Part shown: positions 27,371 to 36,019 of the stretch, in pieces
Layout: the number at the start of each line of letters is the position of its first letter
Numbering within the stretch: the first letter of the stretch is position 1
Source of the DNA: VFMC01 sp040398525
Lineage (GTDB): Bacteria; Actinomycetota; Acidimicrobiia; Acidimicrobiales; Ilumatobacteraceae
Assembly: GCA_040398525.1 (NCBI GenBank)
Contig: JBBATY010000001.1
Span: 235,111-299,110 of the forward strand
Length of the DNA stretch: 64,000 bases
Reading direction: 5' to 3'
The notes under the pieces: generated by a model
The model's database searches: none
Seen by the model: only the letters and a program-made list of their open reading frames with translations
What the model was told of the DNA's origin: nothing
Program-made: the position numbers and the translations under genes

Positions 27371-28422
27371 TGCGGGTAGACCGCCGTGTCGGGGCCCACG
27401 TCGGTGACATCGACCGTGGCGAGCACCGACGGATCGCCGCCGAGGGCCTCGACCATCGTCGTGTAGTTGAACCGCATCAGGCCGAGCCACGAGTGCTCGG
27501 GGTCGCCCGGCTCGCCGAGCAGGTCGTCGTCGCGCAGCACGTCGACGTAGCGCACGCCGGTCTCGGTGCCGATCTGCTCGAGCACCGACGACGGGAACAC
27601 CTCACTGCCGAAGATGGCCTGCACGCCGGTGCTGCGCACCTGCTCGATGAGGGCCGCCACCTCTTTCGCGGACGGCTCGTCGAACGACGACGGCTGGATG
27701 GCCCCGATGACCGTCCACCCGTAGTGCTTGGCGAAGTACGCGTAGGCGTCGTGGTAGGTGAGCAACTGACGCTGCTCGGGGGTGAGCGTGCCCGAGGCGG
27801 CCGACATCGCTGCGTCGAGGGCGTCGACCTTGGCGGCGAAGGCGGTGAAGTTGGCCGCATAGGTGGCGGCATTGGCGGGGTCGGCCGCCGTCAGCGCGTC
27901 GCGGATCACCTCGGCGTACTGCCGGCCCATCGGCGGGTTGGTCCACAGATGCGGGTTGGGCTTGCCACCGTCCTCGGGGAACGAGAAGTCGAACACCCAC
28001 TGCTCACGCGGCAGCACCGCCGAGCCGAGCTCGCAGCGCACCGCCCCGTCGGCCGCATTCGCCTCGGCGAGCTTGCGCGTCGGGTCCTCGAGGCCCAGGC
28101 CGTTCAGGAACACGATGTCGGCCTGCTCGAGCGTGGCGGCCACGCTGGGAGGGGGCTCGTAGGTGTGGCTGTTGGTGCCCTCGGGCACCACACCCGTGAT
28201 GACCGTGGGTGTGCCCGCAGCGATGTTGGCCGCAATGCTGGTGAGCGGCGCCACCGTGGTGGCGATGCGCAGCGGTCGACCGGTCACGGCCTCGCGCCGC
28301 GGGCAGGCCTCGGCCGGGGTGGGGATGGTCGACGAGTCGCCGGCGTCGTCGTTGCTGCACGCCACGAGGACGAGCACCAACAGTGAGGCCGCGGTCCGCC
28401 GCAGGGGGGTGGGGGAACGCAC
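27367..28422 (-). CDS. Zinc/manganese ABC transporter solute-binding lipoprotein (ZnuA/AztC type)
   Basis: A 351-aa cluster A-I binding lipoprotein with a signal peptide ending in the lipobox L-V-A-C22. Metal-binding histidines are H86 (N-S-H-T-Y-E-P), H158 (P-N-P-H-L-W) and H224 (T-Y-H-D), with an acidic ligand expected around 274-300. There is no long His-rich loop, so AztC-like zinc or a manganese protein are both possible. The GTG is leaderless (TAGGGT 28430-28435, 7 nt). No Zur-type palindrome was obvious upstream. Confidence 0.88.
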   Translation of the reverse strand: MRSPTPLRRTAASLLVLVLVACSNDDAGDSSTIPTPAEACPRREAVTGRPLRIATTVAPLTSIAANIAAGTPTVITGVVPEGTNSHTYEPPPSVAATLEQADIVFLNGLGLEDPTRKLAEANAADGAVRCELGSAVLPREQWVFDFSFPEDGGKPNPHLWTNPPMGRQYAEVIRDALTAADPANAATYAANFTAFAAKVDALDAAMSAASGTLTPEQRQLLTYHDAYAYFAKHYGWTVIGAIQPSSFDEPSAKEVAALIEQVRSTGVQAIFGSEVFPSSVLEQIGTETGVRYVDVLRDDDLLGEPGDPEHSWLGLMRFNYTTMVEALGGDPSVLATVDVTDVGPDTAVYPQ

Positions 28423-28453
28423 GGGGTGGACCCTACCCCGGGCTGCGCCGCGA

Positions 28454-29668
28454 TCAGCGCGGCACGAAGCCCAGGTCGAAGCGGCGCACGGCGCGGGCGA
28501 AGATGTTCGGCTCGACGTTGGGCTCGGTGACGGCATGCAGGCCCGTCACCCGCTGCGCCAGTTGGCCGAACACCGCAGCCAGCGTGGCCCGTGCGACGTG
28601 GGTGCCGATGCACAGGTGGGTGCCGAAGCCGAAGGCGATCTGCGGGTTCGGGTTGCGGCGGATGTCGAAGCGGAACGGGTCGGCGAACACCGCCTCGTCG
28701 CGGTTGGCCGACGGGTAAAGCAGGATCACCCGGTCGCCGCGACGGACCGGCTGGTCGCCGATGTGCGCATCGATGGCGACGCGGCGGAACATGTTGTTGA
28801 GCGGCGTCACCCAGCGCAGCACCTCCTCGACGGCGCCGGGCACGAGCGACGGGTCGGCGGCCATCGCGTCCCACTGATCGGGGTGGTCGACGAACGCACG
28901 CAGGCCGTGGCTGATGGCCGTTCGGGTGGTCTCGGCACCTCCGCTGATGAACAACCCGACCTCGTGCACGATCGCCTGCGGCGGGAGCGGCTGGCCGTCG
29001 ATCGTGGCGTGCACCCACTCGCTGATCAGGTCGGCCTGCGGGTTGCGACGGCGGTCCTCGGCGACGGCGATCAGGGCCGCGGCGAACTCGATGTTGGCGT
29101 CGATGAACTCGGTGAAGGTGTGGCCGTCGCGCTCGCGCATGTCGATGCGCATCAGCCGCTCGCTCCAGCTCTTGACGTCGCGCCACATCTCCTCGGGGTA
29201 GCCGAGCAGGCGGCAGGTCAGGCGGGCCGGCAGTTGCCCGGCCAGCGCCTCGACGACCTCGACACCTTCTGGCGTCGAGCCCGGCTCGATCATCGCGTCG
29301 ACCAGTTCGGCTGCGAGCGTGTCGATCTCGGCCCGGCGCTGGGCGATGGCCGCCCCGGTGAAGTAGCCCTGCACCAGCATCCGCTGCTGGCGGTGGCGGG
29401 GGTCGTCCTGGGCGATCATGTTGATCTCGTCGGGGGCCCAGATGGCGCGGTAGCCCTGGCCCGACACGAACAGGGTGCTGCGCCGCTCGACGTCTTTCAG
29501 GTCGGCGTGGCGGGTGACGCCCCACAGGCCGTTGCGCCGGTCGCGGTACACCGGCTCGTTGGCGCGCATCCACGCCCACACGTCGTGGGGGTTGCGGCGG
29601 TAGAGCTCGGGGTCGAGCAGATCGACGACGAGGCGGTCGGTGGCGGTGGCAGAGTCGAGAGCCGTCAT
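28454..29668 (-). CDS. Cytochrome P450
   Basis: A 404-aa soluble bacterial P450. The I-helix contains G-G-A-E-T-T, the ExxR motif is E-E-V-L-R, and the haem loop F-G-F-G-T-H-L-C-I-G has the thiolate C353. Length and motifs fit CYP families of actinobacteria that hydroxylate sterol or fatty acid side chains. No ferredoxin gene is adjacent. Located 73 bp downstream of the nitroreductase gene, so it may be read from the same transcript. Confidence 0.92.
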   Translation of the reverse strand: MTALDSATATDRLVVDLLDPELYRRNPHDVWAWMRANEPVYRDRRNGLWGVTRHADLKDVERRSTLFVSGQGYRAIWAPDEINMIAQDDPRHRQQRMLVQGYFTGAAIAQRRAEIDTLAAELVDAMIEPGSTPEGVEVVEALAGQLPARLTCRLLGYPEEMWRDVKSWSERLMRIDMRERDGHTFTEFIDANIEFAAALIAVAEDRRRNPQADLISEWVHATIDGQPLPPQAIVHEVGLFISGGAETTRTAISHGLRAFVDHPDQWDAMAADPSLVPGAVEEVLRWVTPLNNMFRRVAIDAHIGDQPVRRGDRVILLYPSANRDEAVFADPFRFDIRRNPNPQIAFGFGTHLCIGTHVARATLAAVFGQLAQRVTGLHAVTEPNVEPNIFARAVRRFDLGFVPR

Positions 29669-29741
29669 GGTCCGATGGGATACCACGTCGGCACGGTGCG
29701 CCGCCTGGTCGGAGCGCTGCGCCCGAGGTGGCGCCACGCGT

Positions 29742-30392
29742 TCAGCGACGCTTGGCGCCCCAGGTGTCCCAGTGGGTGACGGCTGCGGCCGGCTTGCGAG
29801 GGGCCACCCCGAACCGACCGGTCGGGTGGCCGAGTGGGGTGAGCGCCGCGACCTCGTAGCGGCCGGCCGGGGCCCCGATGGCCTCGAGCGCCTCGGCACC
29901 GCGGATGCGGATGACCGTGGTGAGCGCCGTGCCCAACCCCAACGCCCTGGCAGCCACGCAGAAGTTCTGCACCGCCGGGTAGACGCTCGCATCGAGGCGT
30001 CCGATGTCCATCGGCCCCTCGTCGTCGGTGGAGCCCCACGGGATGAGCGGCTGCAGGAAGAGCACGATCACCGGCACCTCGCCCAGGTGCTCGGCCAGGT
30101 GCCGGCTGGCGTCGCGGGTGCGTCGCCACGCGTCGGCCTGTGCTTCGTCGGGGAAAGCGCTCGGCTCGGGGAGCGAGCGCTCGTACCGGTCGTAGGCCTG
30201 GCGGTAGAGCTCGCTGAGGCGGGCCCGGGTGGCGGGGTCGCGCACCACGACGTACTGCTGCGGTTGGACGTTGCCGCCGCTCGGAGCCTGTTGGGCAGCG
30301 CGCAGGCACGTGAGGATGTCGTCGTCGTCGACCGGCTGGTCGCTGAACCGACGCATCGCGCGGGTGGTCATGAGCGCGTCGATCGCGTCCAT
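29742..30392 (-). CDS. Nitroreductase family FMN oxidoreductase
   Basis: A 216-aa nitroreductase-fold protein: M-T-T-R-A-M-R-R-F near the start (FMN phosphate binding), A-P-S-G-G-N-x-Q-P and G-L-G-T-A-L. Likely an NAD(P)H:FMN enzyme reducing nitro, quinone or enone groups. Its ATG, with GGGAG just upstream, lies one base after the stop of the enoyl-CoA hydratase gene, so the two form an operon. Confidence 0.88.
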   Translation of the reverse strand: MDAIDALMTTRAMRRFSDQPVDDDDILTCLRAAQQAPSGGNVQPQQYVVVRDPATRARLSELYRQAYDRYERSLPEPSAFPDEAQADAWRRTRDASRHLAEHLGEVPVIVLFLQPLIPWGSTDDEGPMDIGRLDASVYPAVQNFCVAARALGLGTALTTVIRIRGAEALEAIGAPAGRYEVAALTPLGHPTGRFGVAPRKPAAAVTHWDTWGAKRR

Positions 30393-30393
30393 G

Positions 30394-31206
30394 TCATCTC
30401 CCTTCGAAGTGGGGTGGGCGCCCCTCACGGAGCGCGTCGATGGCCTCGGCGTGGTCGTGCGACAGCAGGCAGGGGATCTCGAGCGCCGTCGACAGGTCGA
30501 AGCTGTCGAGCAGGGCCCGCTTGAGGTGGGCGTTCACGGCCAGCTTGGTGCCTCGCACAGCCAGCGGTGGCTGGGCGGCGAGGCGCTCGGCCCAGGCACG
30601 GGCGCGAGCCGCCACCTCGTCGGGAGTGCACAGCTCGGCGGCGACGCCCAGCCGTAGCGCCTCGGCCGCGGTGAGCGGCTCGCCGAGCAGCAGGTGCCGC
30701 TTGGCGGCGAGCGGGCCGAGCAGCCAGGGCCACACCGCGGCACCACCGTCACCGGCCACCAGGCCGACGTTGACGTGCGGGTCGACGATCACCGCCCGGT
30801 CGCTCATCACGATCACATCGCACAGCAGTGCCACCGAGGCACCGAGGCCCGCGGCCGAACCGTTCAGCGCGCAGACGATCGGCACCTCGACGTCGAGCAG
30901 GTCCCAGATGATCTGCTTGGCTTCGCGTCGCAGGCCGTCGAGGCGCTCCACGTGGCGCAACTGCGGGAACCAGTCGAAATCGCCTCCAGCGCTGAAGGCC
31001 CGCTTGCCGCCACCCGTGAGCACCACGGCGCGGGCCTCGCCCTCGGTCTTCAACCAGCGGAACAGCGTCGCCATGTCGGCGTGGAGTGCGGCGTCGACGG
31101 CGTTCATCGGCGAGTCGGGCCGGTCGATCGTCACGGTGAGCAGATGGCCGGAACGATCGAGGCGGATCGTCTCCATCTCCGGCGGAGGGACGGGGTGCAG
31201 GCTCAC
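30394..31206 (-). CDS. Enoyl-CoA hydratase/isomerase family protein
   Basis: A 270-aa crotonase-fold protein. The oxyanion-hole segments F-S-A-G-G-D and N-G-S-A-A-G-L-G-A-S are present. The usual second catalytic glutamate region reads D-P-H-V-N-V-G-L-V-A-G-D-G-G, so the chemistry may be isomerase- or hydratase-like. The GTG at 31206 was chosen over an internal ATG because TACGGT (31214-31219) ends 7 nt before it. Heads a unit with the nitroreductase and possibly the P450. Confidence 0.87.
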   Translation of the reverse strand: MSLHPVPPPEMETIRLDRSGHLLTVTIDRPDSPMNAVDAALHADMATLFRWLKTEGEARAVVLTGGGKRAFSAGGDFDWFPQLRHVERLDGLRREAKQIIWDLLDVEVPIVCALNGSAAGLGASVALLCDVIVMSDRAVIVDPHVNVGLVAGDGGAAVWPWLLGPLAAKRHLLLGEPLTAAEALRLGVAAELCTPDEVAARARAWAERLAAQPPLAVRGTKLAVNAHLKRALLDSFDLSTALEIPCLLSHDHAEAIDALREGRPPHFEGR

Positions 31207-31213
31207 ACCGCCG

Positions 31214-31219
31214 ACCGTA
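31214..31219 (-). promoter_or_regulatory. -10 box of enoyl-CoA hydratase gene
   Basis: TACGGT, 7 nt before the GTG at 31206. It faces the plus-strand box TACGCT (31261-31266) of the GH18 gene in a 68-bp divergent spacer. Confidence 0.6.
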
Positions 31220-31274
31220 GCGGGCGCGGCCGGTGCCGGAGCCGTGCAGCACCCCACCGCTACGCTCGCCCATC

Positions 31275-32522
31275 ATGGCCCGGACGACGAGCGAGACCCG
31301 CGAGCCGCCCGTTCGGTCCGGTGTCACCGGCACCGTGCTGGCCACTGCTGCCATCGCGTTGGTCGGCATCCTCGCCGTGGTCGCCGTCGGGCTGTTCTGG
31401 CCGCGCGGCGAGCGGGTCCGCAATGGCCCGCCCATCGTGGTGAGCGGCTGGGCCCCGTACTGGCAGCCCGATTCGGCGCTCGCCTCGTTCGCCGACAACG
31501 CCGAGCTGTTCGGCGAGGTGTCGCTCGTCGCCTACTCGGCGCGCGGGGTCGACCAGGTCGTGGCCTACGAAGGAGTCGCCGACGGAGTGCTCGACACCTA
31601 CCGCCGGGCGGCAGCCAGCAACGGCGCACCGCTCGTGGCCACCGTGTTCGACGACACCGAGCGCGGCGAGATGGCCGCCATCCTGGCCGACCCGGCCAGC
31701 CGGGCACGCCACGTCGACGCCCTCGTCGAGCTGGTCGAGGCCGGCGGCTTCGATGCGCTCGAGCTCGACTACGAGGGGTTCGCGTTCGTCGACGACCGCT
31801 CGACGTGGGCCACCACCCGACCGGCATGGATCGCCCTGCTCACCGACCTCGCCGCGCGCCTGCGCCCGGCCGGCGTGTCGCTGATGGTGGCGGTCCCACC
31901 GCAGTACGACGACGAGCGGACCGGCGCCAGCGGCTACTGGGTCTACGACTACGCAGCGATGGGCCAGTTGGTCGACCGGATCCGCATCATGGCCTACGAC
32001 TACTCCTTCGCCGAGCCGGGCCCGGTGGCGCCGATCGACTGGGTCGAGCGGGTGGTCGAGTCGGCAGCCCAGCTCGTCGACCCGGCCAAGCTCGACCTCG
32101 GCATCCCCACCTACGGCTACGAGTGGGTCACCGCTCGCGCCGGCACCTGCCCGGCCGGCGACGACCGCGAACGCCGACCGATCTCGATCGCGCGCATGGG
32201 CCGCGAGCTCGCGAGCCGCGGCCTCACCCCGACGTGGGACGACACGACCGCCGAAGTGACCTTCGAGTACTCCGAGACCCTCACGGGCGACGACGGCAAC
32301 GGCGTCGCCGTCACGTGCACGGTGACCCGCGTGGTGTACGCGCCCGACGCCCGCAGCGTCCATCGGCGGGCGATGCTCGCCTACCGCAACGACTTCCACG
32401 GTGTGGCGCTGTGGGCGCTCGGCAACGACGACGCCGCCACCTGGGACGCCCTCGGCGCCGCCCAGCGAGGTGAGGCGACCTGGCCGCCCACGGCTGTCGC
32501 GGCCACCACGGCCGGCACATGA
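31275..32522 (+). CDS. Membrane-anchored GH18-family (YaaH/chitinase-like) glycoside hydrolase
   Basis: A 415-aa protein with one N-terminal membrane anchor (about 17-42) and a GH18 TIM barrel. The catalytic strand is D160-A-L-E-L-D-Y-E167, matching DxxxxDxE with E167 as acid/base. M-A-Y-D-Y-S and G-I-P-T-Y-G-Y-E-W match spore-germination YaaH-like enzymes that cut peptidoglycan or chitin-like glycans. It acts outside the cell. Leaderless ATG: TACGCT (31261-31266) ends 8 nt upstream. Confidence 0.85.
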   Translation: MARTTSETREPPVRSGVTGTVLATAAIALVGILAVVAVGLFWPRGERVRNGPPIVVSGWAPYWQPDSALASFADNAELFGEVSLVAYSARGVDQVVAYEGVADGVLDTYRRAAASNGAPLVATVFDDTERGEMAAILADPASRARHVDALVELVEAGGFDALELDYEGFAFVDDRSTWATTRPAWIALLTDLAARLRPAGVSLMVAVPPQYDDERTGASGYWVYDYAAMGQLVDRIRIMAYDYSFAEPGPVAPIDWVERVVESAAQLVDPAKLDLGIPTYGYEWVTARAGTCPAGDDRERRPISIARMGRELASRGLTPTWDDTTAEVTFEYSETLTGDDGNGVAVTCTVTRVVYAPDARSVHRRAMLAYRNDFHGVALWALGNDDAATWDALGAAQRGEATWPPTAVAATTAGT

Positions 32523-32562
32523 ACTTGCGGTGAACGCGCTGCACAGCGGTGCGGTTCGCGCC

Positions 32563-32568
32563 TAGCGT
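32563..32568 (+). promoter_or_regulatory. -10 box deciding the PPK2 start
   Basis: TAGCGT ends 7 nt before the GTG at 32576, favouring that start over an in-frame GTG at 32549. Confidence 0.6.
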
Positions 32569-32575
32569 CGGCGGT

Positions 32576-33547
32576 GTGCCGGCACACGACGAGCTCGCTG
32601 CCCACCATCGCACCGCCGACCTCGACCGGATCATCGACGCGCTGCGCACGATGACCCCGGAGGAGATCGTCACCAACGGCTATGCCGTCGAGGGCACCTT
32701 CGACGAAGTGGACGACCCGGTGCTGCTCGGCCCCGACGGCCTGCCGATGCAGACCTGGCGCGAGGGCTACCCCTACAGCGAGCGGATGAGCCGCACCGAG
32801 TACGAGCAGGTCAAGCGCGGCCTGCAGATCGAGCTGCTCAAGGCCCAGTCGTGGATCCGCGACAGCGGCAACAGGCTGGTGGTGCTGTTCGAGGGACGCG
32901 ACGCGGCCGGCAAGGGCGGCACGATCAAGCGCTTCATGGAGCACCTCAACCCGCGTGGTGCCACCGCCGTCGCCCTGCCCGCACCCACCGAGCGCGAGCG
33001 GGGCCAGTGGTACTTCCAGCGCTACGTCGAGCACCTGCCGTCACGCGGCGAGATCGTGTTCTTCGACCGCAGCTGGTACAACCGCGCCGCGGTCGAGCGG
33101 GTGATGGGCTATTGCACCCCGGCCGAGTACCGCGAGTTCATGCGCTCGGTGCCGCAGTTCGAACGGATGCTCGTCAACTCCGGGGTCACGCTGGTGAAGC
33201 TCTGGTTCTCGGTGTCGCGTCGCGAGCAGATCACCCGCTTCACGATCCGCCGCATCGACCCGGTGCGGCAGTGGAAGCTGAGCCCCAACGACATCGCCTC
33301 ACTCGACCGGTGGGACGACTACACGGCCGCGAAGAACGAGATGTTCCGGCGCACCTCCACGCGCCATGCCCCGTGGACGGTGGTGCGAAGCAACGACAAG
33401 AAGCGCGGCCGGGTGAACGCGATGCGCCACGTGCTGAGCGTGCTGCCCTACGACGACAAGGACACCGCACTGGTGGGCGAGCCCGATCCGCTGATCGTCG
33501 GCCCGCCCGAGGCGATCTCGCCCGACCTGGGCGAGCTGCGCCACTGA
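32576..33547 (+). CDS. ppk2: Polyphosphate kinase 2
   Basis: A 323-aa single-domain PPK2, which transfers phosphate between polyphosphate and nucleotides. The Walker A-like G-R-D-A-A-G-K-G-G starts near residue 107 and Walker B-like F-F-D-R-S-W-Y-N-R lies near 162. The lid arginines R-R-I-D-P-V-R-Q-W-K-L-S-P and D-R-W-D-D-Y are present. Length and sequence fit class I (NDP-phosphorylating). Monocistronic, followed by the convergent dehydrogenase pair. Confidence 0.93.
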   Translation: MPAHDELAAHHRTADLDRIIDALRTMTPEEIVTNGYAVEGTFDEVDDPVLLGPDGLPMQTWREGYPYSERMSRTEYEQVKRGLQIELLKAQSWIRDSGNRLVVLFEGRDAAGKGGTIKRFMEHLNPRGATAVALPAPTERERGQWYFQRYVEHLPSRGEIVFFDRSWYNRAAVERVMGYCTPAEYREFMRSVPQFERMLVNSGVTLVKLWFSVSRREQITRFTIRRIDPVRQWKLSPNDIASLDRWDDYTAAKNEMFRRTSTRHAPWTVVRSNDKKRGRVNAMRHVLSVLPYDDKDTALVGEPDPLIVGPPEAISPDLGELRH

Positions 33548-33575
33548 CCGTTCGGCCGGCCGGCGGGACGGGCGA

Positions 33576-34697
33576 TCAGAGCTGCGAGGCGTCGATGTCG
33601 ACCCCGAACAGCAGCTTGCCGAGCGTCTCGTTGAGCCGTGGCGACACCATCAGGTGCTGGGTGGCGACGTGCACGTCGCGCATGCAGCGCTGCAGCGGGC
33701 TCGACTCGTACACCGCGGTGCCCCCGGCGTAGGTGTAGACGGTGTCGGTGGCCTCGGCCGCCGAGCGGGCAGCGTGCACACAGGCCAGGCGGATGCGGCC
33801 CCGTGTCGCCACGTCGATCCGGCCGCCGGTCTGCGCCGCGTCCCACGCCGCGGCGAGCTCGCCGTGCAGGAACGCCTGCGCCGACCGCAGCGTGGCCTCG
33901 GCCTTGGCCAGCTCGGACTGCACGGTGCCCGACTGGGCCAGGGTGCGCGAGCTGTACAGCGGTCGCTTGCCCTGGGCCAGGTCGATGAACTCGTCGATGG
34001 CGTGGCGGGCCACCCCGAGCGCCACGGCGGCGACGCCGGCGGCCAACAAGCTGAAGTTCGGGAACGCCGCCAGCGCTCCGTCGACCTGGCGGGGGCCGAC
34101 CGACGGCTGGACCGAGCGGCCGAGCGGCACGAACGCCCCGTCGGCGGTGAAGTCGTGCGATCCGGTGCCCTTCATGCCGGTGACGTGCCACGTGTCGTGG
34201 ATGGTGACGTCGGCGGGGTCCATGAACATCAGGTGGAACTCGCCGGTGTCGGTGGTGCAGCCGCCGAGCAGCCAGGTGCAGTGCTGCGAGCCGCTCCCCC
34301 ACTGCCACCGACCGCGCACGTTCCAGCCGCCCTCGACCGAGCTGGCGGTGCCGCTCGGGGCGAACACCCCGCCGGCGATGCTGGCCCGGTCGCCGAAGAT
34401 CTGGCGGGCCATGTCGGGTGGCAGGAACAGGCTCATCGACGACGTCGTCGAGGCGATCATCGTGCACCACCCGGCGGCGCCGTCAGCGGCGGCAACCGCT
34501 TCGATCGCCCGCACCTGGGTGAGCGGGTCGGCCTCCGGGCCGCCGTACACGGCAGGCACACACATGCGCAACAGGTCGGCGTCGCGCAGCGCGGCCACCA
34601 CCTCGGGCGGCAGACGACGGTCGCGCTCGGCCCGGTCGGCATTCGCCTCGATCAGCTCGTGCAGGCCCTCGGCGGCCTCGACCAGCCCGGTGGTCAC
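33576..34697 (-). CDS. Acyl-CoA dehydrogenase-fold flavoprotein (HsaA/DszC-like)
   Basis: A 373-aa protein of the acyl-CoA dehydrogenase superfamily but lacking the usual C-terminal catalytic Glu context. The pattern (D-A-D-L-L-R-M-C-V-P-x-x-Y-G-G-P; W-C-T-M-I-A-S; W-Q-W-G-S-G) resembles flavin-dependent monooxygenases such as HsaA and DszC. A hydroxylase supplied with reduced flavin is possible. The GTG start overlaps the stop of the upstream dehydrogenase gene, so both products probably act together. Confidence 0.82.
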   Translation of the reverse strand: MTTGLVEAAEGLHELIEANADRAERDRRLPPEVVAALRDADLLRMCVPAVYGGPEADPLTQVRAIEAVAAADGAAGWCTMIASTTSSMSLFLPPDMARQIFGDRASIAGGVFAPSGTASSVEGGWNVRGRWQWGSGSQHCTWLLGGCTTDTGEFHLMFMDPADVTIHDTWHVTGMKGTGSHDFTADGAFVPLGRSVQPSVGPRQVDGALAAFPNFSLLAAGVAAVALGVARHAIDEFIDLAQGKRPLYSSRTLAQSGTVQSELAKAEATLRSAQAFLHGELAAAWDAAQTGGRIDVATRGRIRLACVHAARSAAEATDTVYTYAGGTAVYESSPLQRCMRDVHVATQHLMVSPRLNETLGKLLFGVDIDASQL

Positions 34698-35929
34698 GAG
34701 GCCCTGCCTGCGGCACGCTGGGCCTCGGCCCAGCTGAGGCCCTTGGCGACATCGACGTCGTGGGGCAGGCCGAGCACCCGCTCGGCGACGATGTTGCGCT
34801 GCACGTCGCCCGTGCCGCCGCCGACGGTGAGCGCCTGGCTGAACATGAACCCGTCGTACCAGCCCGGGTGCGCCAGCCCACCTGCCGGCTTCTCCGGGCC
34901 GAGGCCCTTGGTGTCGGTGCCGGGCACGAATGCGTCGCTGCCGTCGCCGCCGGTGAGCATCGCGTGCGCACCCACCATGTCGCGGGCCAGCAGCATCACG
35001 TGCTGGCCGTGCTCGTCGGCGAGGATCTTGCGGATGCTCGCCTCGGGACCGGGGGCCTCACCCTTCAGTGCAGCGGTGAGGGTGCGCAGGCGGATCAGGT
35101 CGAGCAGCGTGTGCTCGATGTAGACGTCGGCGATGCGTTGGCGCAGCAACGGGTCGTCCACGCCGGAGGGGTGCAGCTCGCGGATCGACTCGAGCAGCTC
35201 GAGCGCGGTCGGCCCGTTGCCCCACAGCACACCACCGGTCGACAGCGAGACCCGTTCGTTGCCGAGGGTGACCTTGGCCAGGCGCCACCCGTCGTTCAGG
35301 TCGCCCACCAGGTTCGCGGCCGGGATGCGCACATCGGTGAAGAACACCTCGTTGAACGTGTGCCCACCGGTCATCTCGGTGATCGGGCGGATCTCGATGC
35401 CCGGGGCGTCCATCGGGCACACGAAGTACGAGATGCCGCGATGCTTGGCCACGTCCGGATCGGTGCGGGCGATGAGGATGCCGAAGCGTGCGTACTGGGC
35501 GCCGCTCGTCCAGATCTTCTGGCCGTTCACCACGAACTCGTCGCCGTCGCGCACGGCACGGGTGCCGAGGTTGGCGAGGTCGCTGCCGCTGCCGGGCTCG
35601 CTGAACAGCTGGCACCAGAACTCCTCACCCGACAGGATCGGGGCGAGGTAGCGGTCCTTCTGCTCCTGGGTGCCGGCGAACAAGATGGTGGGCCCGGCCC
35701 AGCCGATGCCGATCGGGTTCACCGGCCGACGCACACCGGCCCGGCTCAGCTCGTCGTCGATGATCAGCTGGTGGATCGGGTCGGCGTCGAGGCCCCACGG
35801 GCGCGGCCAGTGCGGGGCCACGTAGCCGGCCTCGGCCAGTTGGCGGCCCGTCGGGCGAGGGTTGGCGGCCAGCCAGTCGCGCACCGCAAGGCGGCGCGGG
35901 TCGTCGGGGGCGGGCAGCTCGAAGTCCAT
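34694..35929 (-). CDS. Acyl-CoA dehydrogenase
   Basis: A 411-aa FadE-type dehydrogenase. It contains F-S-E-P-G-S-G-S-D-L (FAD binding), Q-K-I-W-T-S-G-A, T-L-G-N-E-R-V-S and the C-terminal G-G-G-T-G-D-V-Q-R-N. Two different subunits in tandem are typical of the heteromeric FadE complexes of cholesterol side-chain degradation, but the partner here looks more monooxygenase-like. Leaderless: TAGGGT (35936-35941) ends 6 nt before the ATG. Divergent from an acyl-CoA synthetase gene. Confidence 0.9.
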   Translation of the reverse strand: MDFELPAPDDPRRLAVRDWLAANPRPTGRQLAEAGYVAPHWPRPWGLDADPIHQLIIDDELSRAGVRRPVNPIGIGWAGPTILFAGTQEQKDRYLAPILSGEEFWCQLFSEPGSGSDLANLGTRAVRDGDEFVVNGQKIWTSGAQYARFGILIARTDPDVAKHRGISYFVCPMDAPGIEIRPITEMTGGHTFNEVFFTDVRIPAANLVGDLNDGWRLAKVTLGNERVSLSTGGVLWGNGPTALELLESIRELHPSGVDDPLLRQRIADVYIEHTLLDLIRLRTLTAALKGEAPGPEASIRKILADEHGQHVMLLARDMVGAHAMLTGGDGSDAFVPGTDTKGLGPEKPAGGLAHPGWYDGFMFSQALTVGGGTGDVQRNIVAERVLGLPHDVDVAKGLSWAEAQRAAGRAS

Positions 35930-36007
35930 GCCCGAACCCTACTCAGGGTCGTCGTCGCCGGTCAGCGTGACCTGCGTCCGTATTGGGGTGCGAACCGGTC
36001 CGCGCCG

Positions 36008-36013
36008 TAACGT
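36008..36013 (+). promoter_or_regulatory. -10 box of acyl-CoA synthetase gene
   Basis: TAACGT, 6 nt before the GTG at 36020. The opposite-strand box TAGGGT at 35936-35941 serves the dehydrogenase pair, so the 90-bp spacer is a divergent promoter region. Confidence 0.6.
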
Positions 36014-36019
36014 GCCGGC